64,000 nucleotides of DNA, from contig NZ_JAUSYZ010000001.1 of assembly GCF_030817195.1 (NCBI RefSeq), forward strand, positions 1,426,001 through 1,490,000. Reading direction: 5' to 3'. This document shows positions 1 to 7,703 of this stretch, in pieces. Every line of letters starts with the position of its first letter. Positions within the stretch are counted from its first letter, which is position 1. This DNA comes from Arthrobacter globiformis. Its GTDB lineage: Bacteria > Actinomycetota > Actinomycetes > Actinomycetales > Micrococcaceae. Below the pieces are notes generated by a model, which was not told where the DNA came from, ran no database searches, and saw nothing but the letters and a program-made list of their open reading frames with translations. The translations under genes and the position numbers were made by a program.

Positions 1-221
1 CACTCACCCCGCCCGTTCGGGAAGATGTTAATGGCCCGGTCGATACACTCGTACGCATCCCGCCGCGCATCTAGGTTCGGACCGAGAAGCTCAGCCAGCA
101 GCTCAAGTGTGGTGAAGCGCCGATCATCCCCAAGCAGCTCATAAGTCGACTTGCGTCCCATGCCGAAGAGGCCAGACCGCTTCTGCTCGACGACCCTGAA
201 CCACTTCTCCTGATACCCCAT
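1..221 (-). CDS. Hypothetical protein, partial (runs off left edge)
   Basis: On the minus strand an open frame starts at an ATG at 221 and continues past the left edge, giving at least 73 residues that begin MGYQEKWFRVVEQKRSG. The composition is protein-like: charged N-terminus, then leucine-rich helical stretches around ELLAELLG and a DRAIN segment. No Shine-Dalgarno motif is obvious before this ATG. The frame stays open further upstream with GTG codons at 230 and 260, so the start is uncertain and the gene could be longer. It is divergent from the MHS transporter gene that follows. I do not recognise the family. Confidence 0.4.
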   Translation of the reverse strand, partial: MGYQEKWFRVVEQKRSGLFGMGRKSTYELLGDDRRFTTLELLAELLGPNLDARRDAYECIDRAINIFPNGRGE

Positions 222-456
222 GCTGGCCACAATAGCGGTGGCTGCGCGAACAGGAGTCACCTGGGCGCTTAAGCAGGGGCCAGCAACCCGGGGGAACGGA
301 CGACGGCGCAGCCCGGGCAGTGTGCGTAGGCTGCGGTTTTCGTTGTTGTACCAGTTGGGCAGTGGGAAGATGGTCGGAGAGTTGGGCCTCCACCAAACGG
401 GGACGCCGGCAACTGGCGGCGCGTGCCCAGCCTGGAGACAGGGCGGTGACCGAGCC

Positions 457-1971
457 ATGACCGAGCGACCCCTGCAGCAGCGGCGACTGCGCGTGTCCGA
501 CATCAACGTCGTCAACCACCGCACGCTGCGGAAGGCGCTCGGCGGGACCATCGTGGGCAACACGATGGAATGGTACGACGTCGGGGTGTTCGGCTATCTG
601 ATCACCACGATGGGGCCGGTGTTCCTGCCCGAGGCGGACCGGGCAGTGCAGAACCTGTTCCTGCTGGGAACGTTCGGCGCCACGTTCGTCGCGCGCCCCT
701 TGGGAGGGATCTTCTTCGGCTGGCTCGGCGACAAGATCGGCCGCCAGAAGGTCCTGGCCATGACCCTGCTGCTGATGGCCGGGGCGACATTCGTCGTCGG
801 CCTGCTTCCGGGGTACGCGGTGCTGGGCATCTGGGCCGCGGTGCTGCTGGTGATCACCAAGCTGATCCAGGGCTTTTCCACCGGCGGCGAGTACTCCGGC
901 GCCACCACGTTCGTGTGCGAGCATTCGCCGGACCACCGCCGCGGCTTCTTTGTCAGTTTCCTGGACATGGGCAGCTACCTCGGCTTCGCGCTGGGGGCCG
1001 GGATGGTGTCGGCCCTCCAGCTGATCCTCGGGCAGGGACAGATGGAGGCCTGGGGCTGGCGCATCCCGTTCCTGGTCGCAGGCCCTCTGGGCATCGTGGC
1101 CATCTACTTCCGCATGAAGATCGAGGAGTCGCCCGCCTTCAAGGCCACGCAGGAGGCGGAAGCCGTAGCCGCCCAGCATCACGAGACCGATGACGAGCTC
1201 CGCCCCGTCGGCCCGGTGGGGATCTTCAAGGACCACTGGCGCCGCATCGTGCTGGCCATGATCCTGGTGGCCGCCGGCAACACCGTGGGCTATGCCCTCA
1301 CGTCCTACATGCCGACTTACCTGACGACCAACAAGGGCTACGACGAGATCCACGGGACGCTGCTGACTGTTCCGGTGTTGGTGGTCATGTCCCTGTGCAT
1401 CCCGCTGACGGGGCGGCTCTCGGACAGGATCGGGCGGCGGCCTGTGCTCTGGATCGGGGCTATCAGCACAGTGGTGTTTTCACTTCCCGCGTTTCTTCTG
1501 ATCTCGATCGGAACCGTGCCGGCCACGCTCGCCGGGCTGGCCCTGGTCGCGTTTCCGGTGGCGTTCTTCGTGGCCATTCTCGCGTCGGCCCTGCCGGCGC
1601 TGTTCCCGACGGCCCACCGCTACTCCGCCATGGGCATCGCCTACAACTTCGCCGTGGCGATCTTCGGCGGCACCGCCCCGTTCATCATCGCCGCGCTCAT
1701 CCAGGCGACCGGCAATGATCTGATGCCGGCGTTCTACCTCATGGCCACGTCGGCTATCGCCGCCGTCGCCATCTACTTCCTGCCGGAATCCGCGCAGCGG
1801 CACCTGCCCGGGTCCATGCCCAGCGTGGACTCGGACGAAGCCGCCCGCGAGCTGGTGGCGACGCAGGACCGGAACCCGCTGCTGGAGATGGACAGCCTGC
1901 CGTTCGACAGCAGCTACGAGGAGGCGAGGGCGTCGCACGGAGAACGCCCTGACAGGCCGACGGTGATGTGA
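457..1971 (+). CDS. MHS-family (major facilitator) transporter, ProP-like
   Basis: A 504-residue multi-pass membrane protein of the metabolite:H+ symporter branch of the major facilitator superfamily. Members import betaine, proline or organic acids with protons across the cytoplasmic membrane; the substrate here is not known. The family motif GNTMEWYDVGVFGYL lies near residues 32-46. The two MFS loop signatures GDKIGRQ and GRLSDRIGRRP are present in the N and C halves, and about twelve hydrophobic segments can be counted. Length is typical. The frame stays open upstream to 220, but homologues begin close to MTERPLQQRR, so ATG 457 is preferred despite a weak ribosome binding site. Pieces of a second copy lie at 2068-2150 and 4576-5160. 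Confidence 0.93.
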   Translation: MTERPLQQRRLRVSDINVVNHRTLRKALGGTIVGNTMEWYDVGVFGYLITTMGPVFLPEADRAVQNLFLLGTFGATFVARPLGGIFFGWLGDKIGRQKVLAMTLLLMAGATFVVGLLPGYAVLGIWAAVLLVITKLIQGFSTGGEYSGATTFVCEHSPDHRRGFFVSFLDMGSYLGFALGAGMVSALQLILGQGQMEAWGWRIPFLVAGPLGIVAIYFRMKIEESPAFKATQEAEAVAAQHHETDDELRPVGPVGIFKDHWRRIVLAMILVAAGNTVGYALTSYMPTYLTTNKGYDEIHGTLLTVPVLVVMSLCIPLTGRLSDRIGRRPVLWIGAISTVVFSLPAFLLISIGTVPATLAGLALVAFPVAFFVAILASALPALFPTAHRYSAMGIAYNFAVAIFGGTAPFIIAALIQATGNDLMPAFYLMATSAIAAVAIYFLPESAQRHLPGSMPSVDSDEAARELVATQDRNPLLEMDSLPFDSSYEEARASHGERPDRPTVM

Positions 1972-2067
1972 GCAGGACGACTCATCAGACCCAAATCGGC
2001 ATTAGCAATTCTGTTTCAGTTGAACATCTAGGCTGGATATCTCGTTCCAGAGTCAGAGCTCCTGCGG

Positions 2068-2150
2068 CTCACGAGACCGGCCACGCGTTCCGCTCTGTCG
2101 GCCCGGTGGGGATTTTCAGGGACCACTGGCGCAGCATCGTGCTGGCTTTC
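2068..2150 (+). pseudogene. Fragment of a second MHS transporter gene
   Basis: Translated in the plus direction this segment reads VGPVGIFRDHWRSIVLAF. It matches VGPVGIFKDHWRRIVLAM in the intact transporter (about 1180-1260) with a few substitutions, and the nucleotide match is also close. The match stops abruptly near 2150, where the end of the oppositely oriented diacylglycerol-kinase-like gene begins. It is best read as a middle piece of a duplicated transporter gene that was cut by rearrangement; the 3' part of that copy reappears at 4576. It has no start codon and no function of its own. Confidence 0.75.
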
Positions 2151-3115
2151 AACTGGACGGCCAGTCCGCGGCGCCAGGTCCGTCGAACAACGCGCTGGTG
2201 CTGCTCCGGGGGACCACCACGTGGACGGCGTTGCGCTGGACAGTGAAATCGGCCGACGTGCTGGTGGCGATCTCGCCGTCGAGGTTCACGGGCAGCGGCT
2301 GCTCGGTGACCAGCCGGACATGTCGGCTGGTCAGGTGGTACACCCGGTCGTGTTCGATGAAGCTTCCGTCCTTGAGCAACCGTGCGATCTTCACGTGCTC
2401 CCGGAGCGGCGCCGCCAGGATGGCGTAGATGTCCAGAGTGTGATCGTCTATCCCTGCGGTGGGTGAGACCGTGTTGCCGCCGCCGTAATGCCGGCCATTG
2501 CCGACGGCCACCTGAAGCAGGGTTTTCGAGCTCCATCGGCTCGTGGTCCCCCTCGGGAAACTCGAGACGGGCCCGGAACGCTTTGTGCCCGGCATAAGCC
2601 CGCAGGGTGGCAATGCCGTAGGCCAGCGGTCCGATGTACCGCTTCAGGCGTGGGCTGAGGGCTTCGGTAACAGCCACCGACAGGCCCACGGAAGCGACGT
2701 TGAGGAATGGCTCACCGTTCGCCCGGCCCAGGTCGATGTCCACCACCTTCCCGTCCGCGACGGCAGCGCACGCCTCGGACAGATTGTTGGGTATCTCCAG
2801 CGTGCGGGCGAAGTCGTTGGCGGTGCCCAGCGGAAGAACGCCGAGCACAACGTTGGTGCCGGCAACTCGCCCCGCGGCGTAGGACACGGTCCCGTCGCCG
2901 CCGCCGACAACCACCAGGTCGTGCCCGTCCGCAATCACTCGATCAAGCGTCCGGGCCAGATCGCCCCCGGACAGCACGTGGTGCACGGAGGAGATCGGCA
3001 CGCCTGCCTTGCGCATCGTGTCCACCGCAAGTTCGTGCGCCGCCCCTCGGCGTGATCCGGCGTTGATCACCACGGCGGCAGAGCGGGCGTCCCGGGCAGC
3101 CTTCATGTGGGACAT
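2149..3115 (-). pseudogene. Diacylglycerol kinase-like lipid kinase, frameshifted
   Basis: The N-terminal frame from ATG 3115 encodes a DAGK catalytic domain with the nucleotide-binding signature VVVGGGDGTVSYAAG and the PLGTANDFARTL motif, as in YegS/DgkB-type lipid kinases that phosphorylate diacylglycerol or related lipids at the membrane. Homology then jumps to another frame near 2521-2533, where KTLLQVAVGNGRHYGGG continues the fold through LDIYAI and NLDGE to a stop at 2149. The minus-strand sequence GAGCTCGAAAACC at the jump fits insertion of one base (GAGCTGAAAACC would restore E-L-K-T). Either the gene is broken or the assembly has an indel. Its 3' end abuts the transporter fragment. 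About 320 residues if repaired, normal for the family. Confidence 0.85.
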
Positions 3116-3311
3116 GTTAGGTGGTGGACCTGTGAATTCTCCTAGCCCGCCGCCCCGGCCAGTGCCGTCAGCGGCAGTCCCGCGTCCTCAAGTTCGGTAC
3201 TGCGTCCTTGTTCTGTCACGCCTTACGGAACAGCCTCACCTTTGCGCAAAGCAGGAGTGCTGCGGCGGCGGCGGCTGTGACCGCGGAGCGATGTTTCTGC
3301 CGGGCCGCTGG

Positions 3312-4337
3312 TTAAGCGTCGGGATCGGCGTCACGTTTCGTCGGCCGATAGCCGGCAAGTTCGGCGCGGATGTCGCCCTCCTCGTGCCCGCCCTTCTTCT
3401 TGCCGAACGGCAGCACTTTGAGCAGCGGATGCACGATAGCCATGACGACGATGCCCCAGGCGAGTCCGATGACTGACGAACACAACGTGTTCACGAGCCA
3501 GGCCAGGAAGCCGCCCACCACCGCGATCCCCTCGAAGGGGTGCTCGAGGACATGGACCAGGTCATACGGACCGTGCCAGCCGAGGTCATAGGCCCCCTGC
3601 AGCATGATGTGGCCACCAACCCACAGCATTGCGATCGTTCCGATGAAGGTTATCCCGGCCAGCACGGCGGGCATCCCCTTGACGAGCAGCTCGCCGGAGC
3701 GCTTGGAGCCTGCGGAATCTTTAGCGGCCAGGTGCATCCCGATGTCGTCCATCTTGACGATGAGAGCGACGGCACCATACACGGCCACCGTAATCACGAG
3801 GGCCACGACCACCAGGATGATCGCCCGTGACAGCAAGGAATCCTGGGCCACCTCGTTCATCGAGATGACCATGATCTCGCAGGACAGGATGAAGTCGGTG
3901 GTGATGGCGCCCTTGATGACCTTGGCCTCGGCCTCCGGGCCGCGTTCAACCGCCGGCGCATCTTCCTCCGCGGTGTGGTGGCCACGGAGCTTGTGCCAGA
4001 CCTTCTCGGCACCCTCGTAGCAAAGGTATGTGCCGCCCAGCATGAGGATGAACGGGATGGCCCATGGGACGAAGGCGCTGACGAGCAGCAGGGCCGGCAG
4101 GATGATCAGCAGTTTGTTCCGGAGCGAACCCCAAAAGATCCGCTTGATCATCGGCAGTTCGCGGGAGGGGTCCGCCCCGGACACGTACTGCGGGGTAACG
4201 GCGGCGTCATCGATTACCACGCCGGCGGCCTTGGCCCCCGCTTTGGCCGCTCCGGCAGCGACGTCGTCCACTGAGGCGGCCGCTATACGGGCAAGGGCTG
4301 CTACGTCATCCAGCAGGGCGACAAGACCGCCGCTCAC
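3312..4337 (-). CDS. DUF808 family inner-membrane protein (YedI-like)
   Basis: A 341-residue integral membrane protein of the DUF808 family (E. coli YedI), whose biochemical role is unknown. The conserved N-terminus with LLDDVAALARIAAASVDDVA and the segments LPMIKRIFWGSLRNKL and AITTDFILSCEIMVISMNEV are characteristic. Four to five hydrophobic segments follow, near residues 75-105, 165-195, 215-240 and 265-315, before a charged tail. The start is a GTG at 4337 preceded by a G-rich stretch (GGGGGCGATCT) that can serve as ribosome binding site. It reads towards the lipid-kinase gene but is separated from it by about 200 bases. Confidence 0.9.
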   Translation of the reverse strand: MSGGLVALLDDVAALARIAAASVDDVAAGAAKAGAKAAGVVIDDAAVTPQYVSGADPSRELPMIKRIFWGSLRNKLLIILPALLLVSAFVPWAIPFILMLGGTYLCYEGAEKVWHKLRGHHTAEEDAPAVERGPEAEAKVIKGAITTDFILSCEIMVISMNEVAQDSLLSRAIILVVVALVITVAVYGAVALIVKMDDIGMHLAAKDSAGSKRSGELLVKGMPAVLAGITFIGTIAMLWVGGHIMLQGAYDLGWHGPYDLVHVLEHPFEGIAVVGGFLAWLVNTLCSSVIGLAWGIVVMAIVHPLLKVLPFGKKKGGHEEGDIRAELAGYRPTKRDADPDA

Positions 4338-4425
4338 AGATCGCCCCCGTGCTGCTCAAGGGTGGACGGCTGGGTGTGGCTGCCTATGTCGAGGCGTGTG
4401 ATTGGCATGTTTGGAGTATATCGAC

Positions 4426-4447
4426 GGCGGGCATTAGCTAGCCCGCC
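4426..4447. terminator. GC-rich hairpin, possible terminator
   Basis: A perfect 7-base inverted repeat, GGCGGGC and GCCCGCC, flanks an 8-base loop. It overlaps the stop codon of the minus-strand remnant at 4438. No T-run follows on either strand, so the terminator role is a guess. Confidence 0.3.
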
Positions 4448-4554
4448 ACCGCCGCCTTTGCGGCCTGCGAGGCCTGCATCCATTCGCTCAGCAGACGCTG
4501 ATGGCTCGGAGAATGGCAGGCGGTCAAACCCTGCGTGAAGGTCTCGGACAATGA
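4438..4554 (-). pseudogene. C-terminal remnant of an unidentified gene
   Basis: A minus-strand frame ending in TAG at 4438-4440 encodes about 38 residues, including FTQGLTACHSPSHQRLLSEW, that look like the alanine-rich C-terminus of a real protein. The frame cannot be extended past about 4560 because the sequence switches to the transporter duplication there. It is probably the tail of a gene cut by the same rearrangement. The family is not recognised. Confidence 0.3.
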
Positions 4555-4575
4555 CCGTCGCGTCGCCCAGGAGCC

Positions 4576-5160
4576 TTGTCCCTGTGTATCCCGCTCACAG
4601 GGCGCCTCTCGGACAGGATCGGCCGCCGCCCCGTGCTGTGGATCGGGGCTATCAGCACAGTGGTGTTTTCACTTCCCGCGTTTCTTCTGATCTCGATCGG
4701 AACCGTGCCAGCCACGCTCGCCGGGCTGGCCCTGGTCGCGTTTCCGGTGGCGTTCTTCGTGGCCATACTCGCGTCGGCGCTGCCGGCCCTGTTCCCCACC
4801 GCCCACCGCTACTCTGCTATGGGCATCGCCTACAACTTCGCCGTGGCGATTTTCGGCGGCACCGCCCCGTTCATCATCGCCGCGCTCATCCAGGCGACCG
4901 GCAACGACCTGATGCCGGCGTTCTACCTGATGGCAACGTCGGCCATCGCGGCGGTCGCCATCTACTTCCTCCCCGAATCCGCCCAGCGGCACCTGCCCGG
5001 CTCCATGCCCAGCGTGGACTCGGACGAAGCCGCCCGCGAGCTGGTGGCGACCCAGGACCGGAACCCGCTGCTGGAAATGGACAGCCTGCCGTTCGACAGC
5101 AGCTACGAGGAGGCGAGGGCGTCGCACGGAGAACGCCCTGACAGGCCGACGGTGATGTGA
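4576..5160 (+). pseudogene. 3' fragment of a second MHS transporter gene
   Basis: The 194 residues encoded here are identical to the last 194 residues of the transporter at 457-1971, although the DNA differs at many synonymous positions, most visibly at about 4590-4635 (the GRLSDRIGRR codons). It lacks the first 310 residues, so it cannot make a transporter. An open frame starts at TTG 4576, but the AGGAG just before it is too close to be a convincing ribosome binding site. The silent differences mean the copy is not a recent exact duplication; it is either a diverged paralogue under selection before truncation or DNA from a related strain. Confidence 0.85.
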
Positions 5161-5383
5161 CAAAGGCGCGTCGCGACGACGTCGAACACAGCGCCCGGGC
5201 GGTGCAGTCCGACTGTGGCGGACTCCCGTCCGCGGAGTTAGCAGACAGCCGTTGTTAGCGCGCGGAAGTAGGCCTACGCTGTGCGCACGGCCCCACTCCG
5301 GGACCGCTCCAGGACCCGCCGTAACGCGTGTCAGGCACGCCCTTGCTGCCCGTGTCCTGGACCATAACGGAACAGGAAAGACC

Positions 5384-5704
5384 ATGACCAAGTATCTGTT
5401 TGAAGCGAACTACGTGGGTGAAGGAATCAAGGGGCTGATGCGGGAAGGCGGCTCCAAGCGGCGTGACGTGGTGGTGGACGCCCTCAAATCCGTTGGAGGA
5501 TCGCTGGAGAGCTTCTACTTCGCTTTCGGGGACACCGACGTCCTGGGCGTCCTTGATATCCCGGATCAGGCCAACGCCGCGGCACTTTCGCTGACGATCA
5601 ATTCGACGGGCGCCGTGAATCTGCGTCTGAAGCCGCTCATGACGCCGGAGGAAATCGACGACGCCGTCAAGAAGACGCCGACATACCGCGCCCCGGGGCA
5701 GTAG
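5384..5704 (+). CDS. GYD domain protein
   Basis: A 106-residue cytoplasmic protein of the GYD family, small ferredoxin-like-fold proteins of uncertain function that often sit beside metabolic enzymes. The family pattern is seen in YLFEANYVGEGIKGLMREGG and in FYFAFGDTDVLGVLDIPD. ATG 5384 is chosen because GGAAAG lies directly upstream and because homologues start at this point; an open extension to 5252 has no support. The VOC gene follows after 53 bases on the same strand, so the two are probably co-transcribed. Confidence 0.85.
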   Translation: MTKYLFEANYVGEGIKGLMREGGSKRRDVVVDALKSVGGSLESFYFAFGDTDVLGVLDIPDQANAAALSLTINSTGAVNLRLKPLMTPEEIDDAVKKTPTYRAPGQ

Positions 5705-5757
5705 GGCGGGGGAGAGCACCGCCATCACCACCAGAACAACGCACAAAGGAAATCATC

Positions 5758-6138
5758 ATGCTCACCGATTCAGACATCATGGCTGTCCTTCCCGCGAGGG
5801 ACATCAACAGGGCGAAGGACTTTTACCGGGACAAGCTGGGGCTGGAACCTGCGGAGTCCCCGGAGGACGGCAGCCTGGTGTACCGTGGCGGCCACGGAAC
5901 GGGCTTCCTCGTGTATCAGACAGAGAATGCGGGGACGGCGAAGAACACCCAAATGGGCTGGGTCACGGACAACCTGGAACGCGAAATGGAGGAGCTGCGG
6001 GGCCGCGGCGTCGTCTTTGAAGAGTACGACCAGCCCGGGTTGAAAACGGAGAACGGCGTTGCCACGGATGAATGGGGCAAGGCCGCCTGGTTCCTGGACA
6101 GCGAAGGGAACATCCTCAACATTTCCCAGCGCGCGTAA
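5758..6138 (+). CDS. VOC family (glyoxalase/bleomycin resistance-like) protein
   Basis: A 126-residue single vicinal-oxygen-chelate domain protein. The two beta-alpha-beta-beta-beta modules can be seen: MAVLPARDINRAKDFYRDKLG at the start and LDSEGNILNISQ at the end, the latter carrying the usual position of a metal-ligand glutamate. Such proteins act as lyases, dioxygenases or drug-binding proteins; the substrate cannot be told from sequence. AAAGGAA lies 7 bases before ATG 5758. It follows the GYD gene, and its stop is only 3 bases from the stop of the convergent monooxygenase gene. Confidence 0.88.
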   Translation: MLTDSDIMAVLPARDINRAKDFYRDKLGLEPAESPEDGSLVYRGGHGTGFLVYQTENAGTAKNTQMGWVTDNLEREMEELRGRGVVFEEYDQPGLKTENGVATDEWGKAAWFLDSEGNILNISQRA

Positions 6139-6141
6139 CGG

Positions 6142-7299
6142 CTAGCTCGCAAGCGGGGCAACGCGCCCGCCCTGGACCTGCGCTTCGTCCTGCTGAGGCC
6201 GGGTGGCGGCCAGCCGCTTGGCCAGGTACTTGGCGTCCCGGCACACGCCGGGGAGGGTTTCCGATGCCGCCGCGAAGAGGAGATCCTGCCCCAGCAGGTA
6301 CAGGCCCGGCAGTGCGTCCACAATCCCGCGGTGCTGCTGCTCCCGCCAGTCCGCGGGCAGCGCAGGAATATCCAGCCATGGATACGCCTCGGTGAAGCCG
6401 GTGCACCAGATGACGTTGGCCACCGGAAGGCTCCGGCCGTCGTCGAGCATTACCTCGCCCTGCCGGACTCCGGCGACCCGCGGCACCAGCTGGACGCCGG
6501 CGGCGCGGAGGTCCGCGGTCTTGGTGCGGATCAGCGGCCTGCCCATGCCGGCCAGCTTGGGCAGCACCTTCCGCCCCACCGGCGTGCCGGTGTTCAGCAC
6601 GTGCATTCCGGCAAAGCGCACCAGGGGGATGAGGAACCGGGCCGCGGTCCGGCCGTGCCGGAACGGGATTTCGCCGGTCGTCCTGCCGGCCAGCCAGGTT
6701 TCGTGTGTGCGGCTGGTTTCCAGTGCGATCTCCGCCCCGGAGTTGCCGGCCCCCACCAGCAAAACCGGACCCGGCTTGAGCTGGGCCGGGTTCCTGTAGG
6801 TGTGGGAGTGGAGCTGGACGACGTCGGACGGCAGGTCCGCCGCGAAGCCCGGCGTCTTGGGCAGGTGGCAGGCGCCGGTGGCCAGGACCACGTTCGCCGC
6901 CGTCCAGCGCTGCGCCCCGTCGGTGATGTGGAACAGCTGGCCGTCGTGGGTCAGCCGGGTGACGGCCGTGCTGGGCCGGACCGGCAGGTGGAACCGGGAG
7001 GCATAGTCCTCCAGATAGTCCGCCTGCTCGTCCTTGGTGGTGAAGGCGAGTCGGTCGCCGGGGAAGGGCCGGCCGGGCAGGCCGTTGTACTTGGCGGGCG
7101 TGAACAGGCGCAGCGAATCCCAGCGGTTCCGCCACCCGTCGCCAACCCGGGTGCCGGCGTCGAGAATAACGAAGTTCCGGTGCTGCTGCGCCAGGTAGTA
7201 GCCCAGCGCCAGGCCGGCTTGTCCGGCGCCGATGATGGCGGTGTCGACGGCGGCAGTTCCGGCGGTGTCGCCGGCGTCAGTTGCTGGGGTGGTGTTCAT
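6142..7299 (-). CDS. FAD/NAD(P)-dependent flavin monooxygenase-like oxidoreductase
   Basis: A 385-residue cytosolic flavoprotein of the FMO/YUCCA-like class. An N-terminal FAD-binding Rossmann motif GAGQAGLALGYYLAQ starts near residue 23, followed by the RWDSLRLFTPAKYNGLPG signature. A second, NAD(P)H-binding Rossmann motif GAGNSGAEIALETSR lies near residue 180, and the C-terminal ATG-like motif GLYLLGQDLLFAAAS near residue 340. Such enzymes use NAD(P)H and oxygen to oxidise small molecules or act as oxidoreductases; the substrate is unknown. The start overlaps the 3' end of the PQ-loop gene by 23 bases, so the two form an operon on the minus strand. Confidence 0.88.
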   Translation of the reverse strand: MNTTPATDAGDTAGTAAVDTAIIGAGQAGLALGYYLAQQHRNFVILDAGTRVGDGWRNRWDSLRLFTPAKYNGLPGRPFPGDRLAFTTKDEQADYLEDYASRFHLPVRPSTAVTRLTHDGQLFHITDGAQRWTAANVVLATGACHLPKTPGFAADLPSDVVQLHSHTYRNPAQLKPGPVLLVGAGNSGAEIALETSRTHETWLAGRTTGEIPFRHGRTAARFLIPLVRFAGMHVLNTGTPVGRKVLPKLAGMGRPLIRTKTADLRAAGVQLVPRVAGVRQGEVMLDDGRSLPVANVIWCTGFTEAYPWLDIPALPADWREQQHRGIVDALPGLYLLGQDLLFAAASETLPGVCRDAKYLAKRLAATRPQQDEAQVQGGRVAPLAS

Positions 7300-7597
7300 G
7301 GTGGTGCCTCCTCGGTGATGCAGGTGCGGTTGGGTTGTTGTGAACGCTGAAGCGCAGGTACCAGATGAGCAGCAGCGCGGAGGCGGCGACGTAGAAGCAG
7401 TGCAGCAGCCAGATCGGCCCCAGCGGGAGGCTGAAGACGTAGACGGAGTGGACTGCGTTGGCGACGTTGCTCAGCGCGAGGTAGCCGAGGCTGTAGGAGT
7501 CGAGCTCCCTGGTGTGCAGGGCCTTGAGCAACATGGGCAGGTAGCTCATAGCGAAGAGGACGGTGGACACCATTCCTGCGAGCACTGAAACGTTCAT
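7277..7597 (-). CDS. PQ-loop/SemiSWEET-like small membrane protein
   Basis: A 106-residue protein with three hydrophobic helices and a basic, histidine-rich tail. The N-terminal helix-loop MSYLPMLLKALHTRELDSYS resembles the PQ-loop repeat of SemiSWEET and related transporters, with P but not Q at the usual position. ATG 7597 is preferred over the open extension to 7678, which would add a charged segment before the first helix. It is upstream of, and overlaps, the monooxygenase gene, which suggests shared transcription. Transport function is inference only. Confidence 0.7.
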   Translation of the reverse strand: MNVSVLAGMVSTVLFAMSYLPMLLKALHTRELDSYSLGYLALSNVANAVHSVYVFSLPLGPIWLLHCFYVAASALLLIWYLRFSVHNNPTAPASPRRHHHEHHPSN

Positions 7598-7703
7598 GCC
7601 ACTAACGCTATTTTCCGCCGTGCCGCAGCGAATCGGGCGAATCACCCATCTTTTTGGCGAGCTCTCGCGCGCGGGCAATGGGCAATTCTGTGCAGAGGGG
7701 AGG

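Noticed and set aside
220..456. N-terminal extension of the MHS transporter frame up to 220
   Set aside because: The added residues are arginine-rich and unlike the family, whose members begin near the ATG at 457.
139..1353. Long minus-strand open frame opposite the MHS transporter
   Set aside because: It has shadow composition (runs of H, R, G, P) from the high-GC coding strand, and the plus strand encodes a clear transporter.
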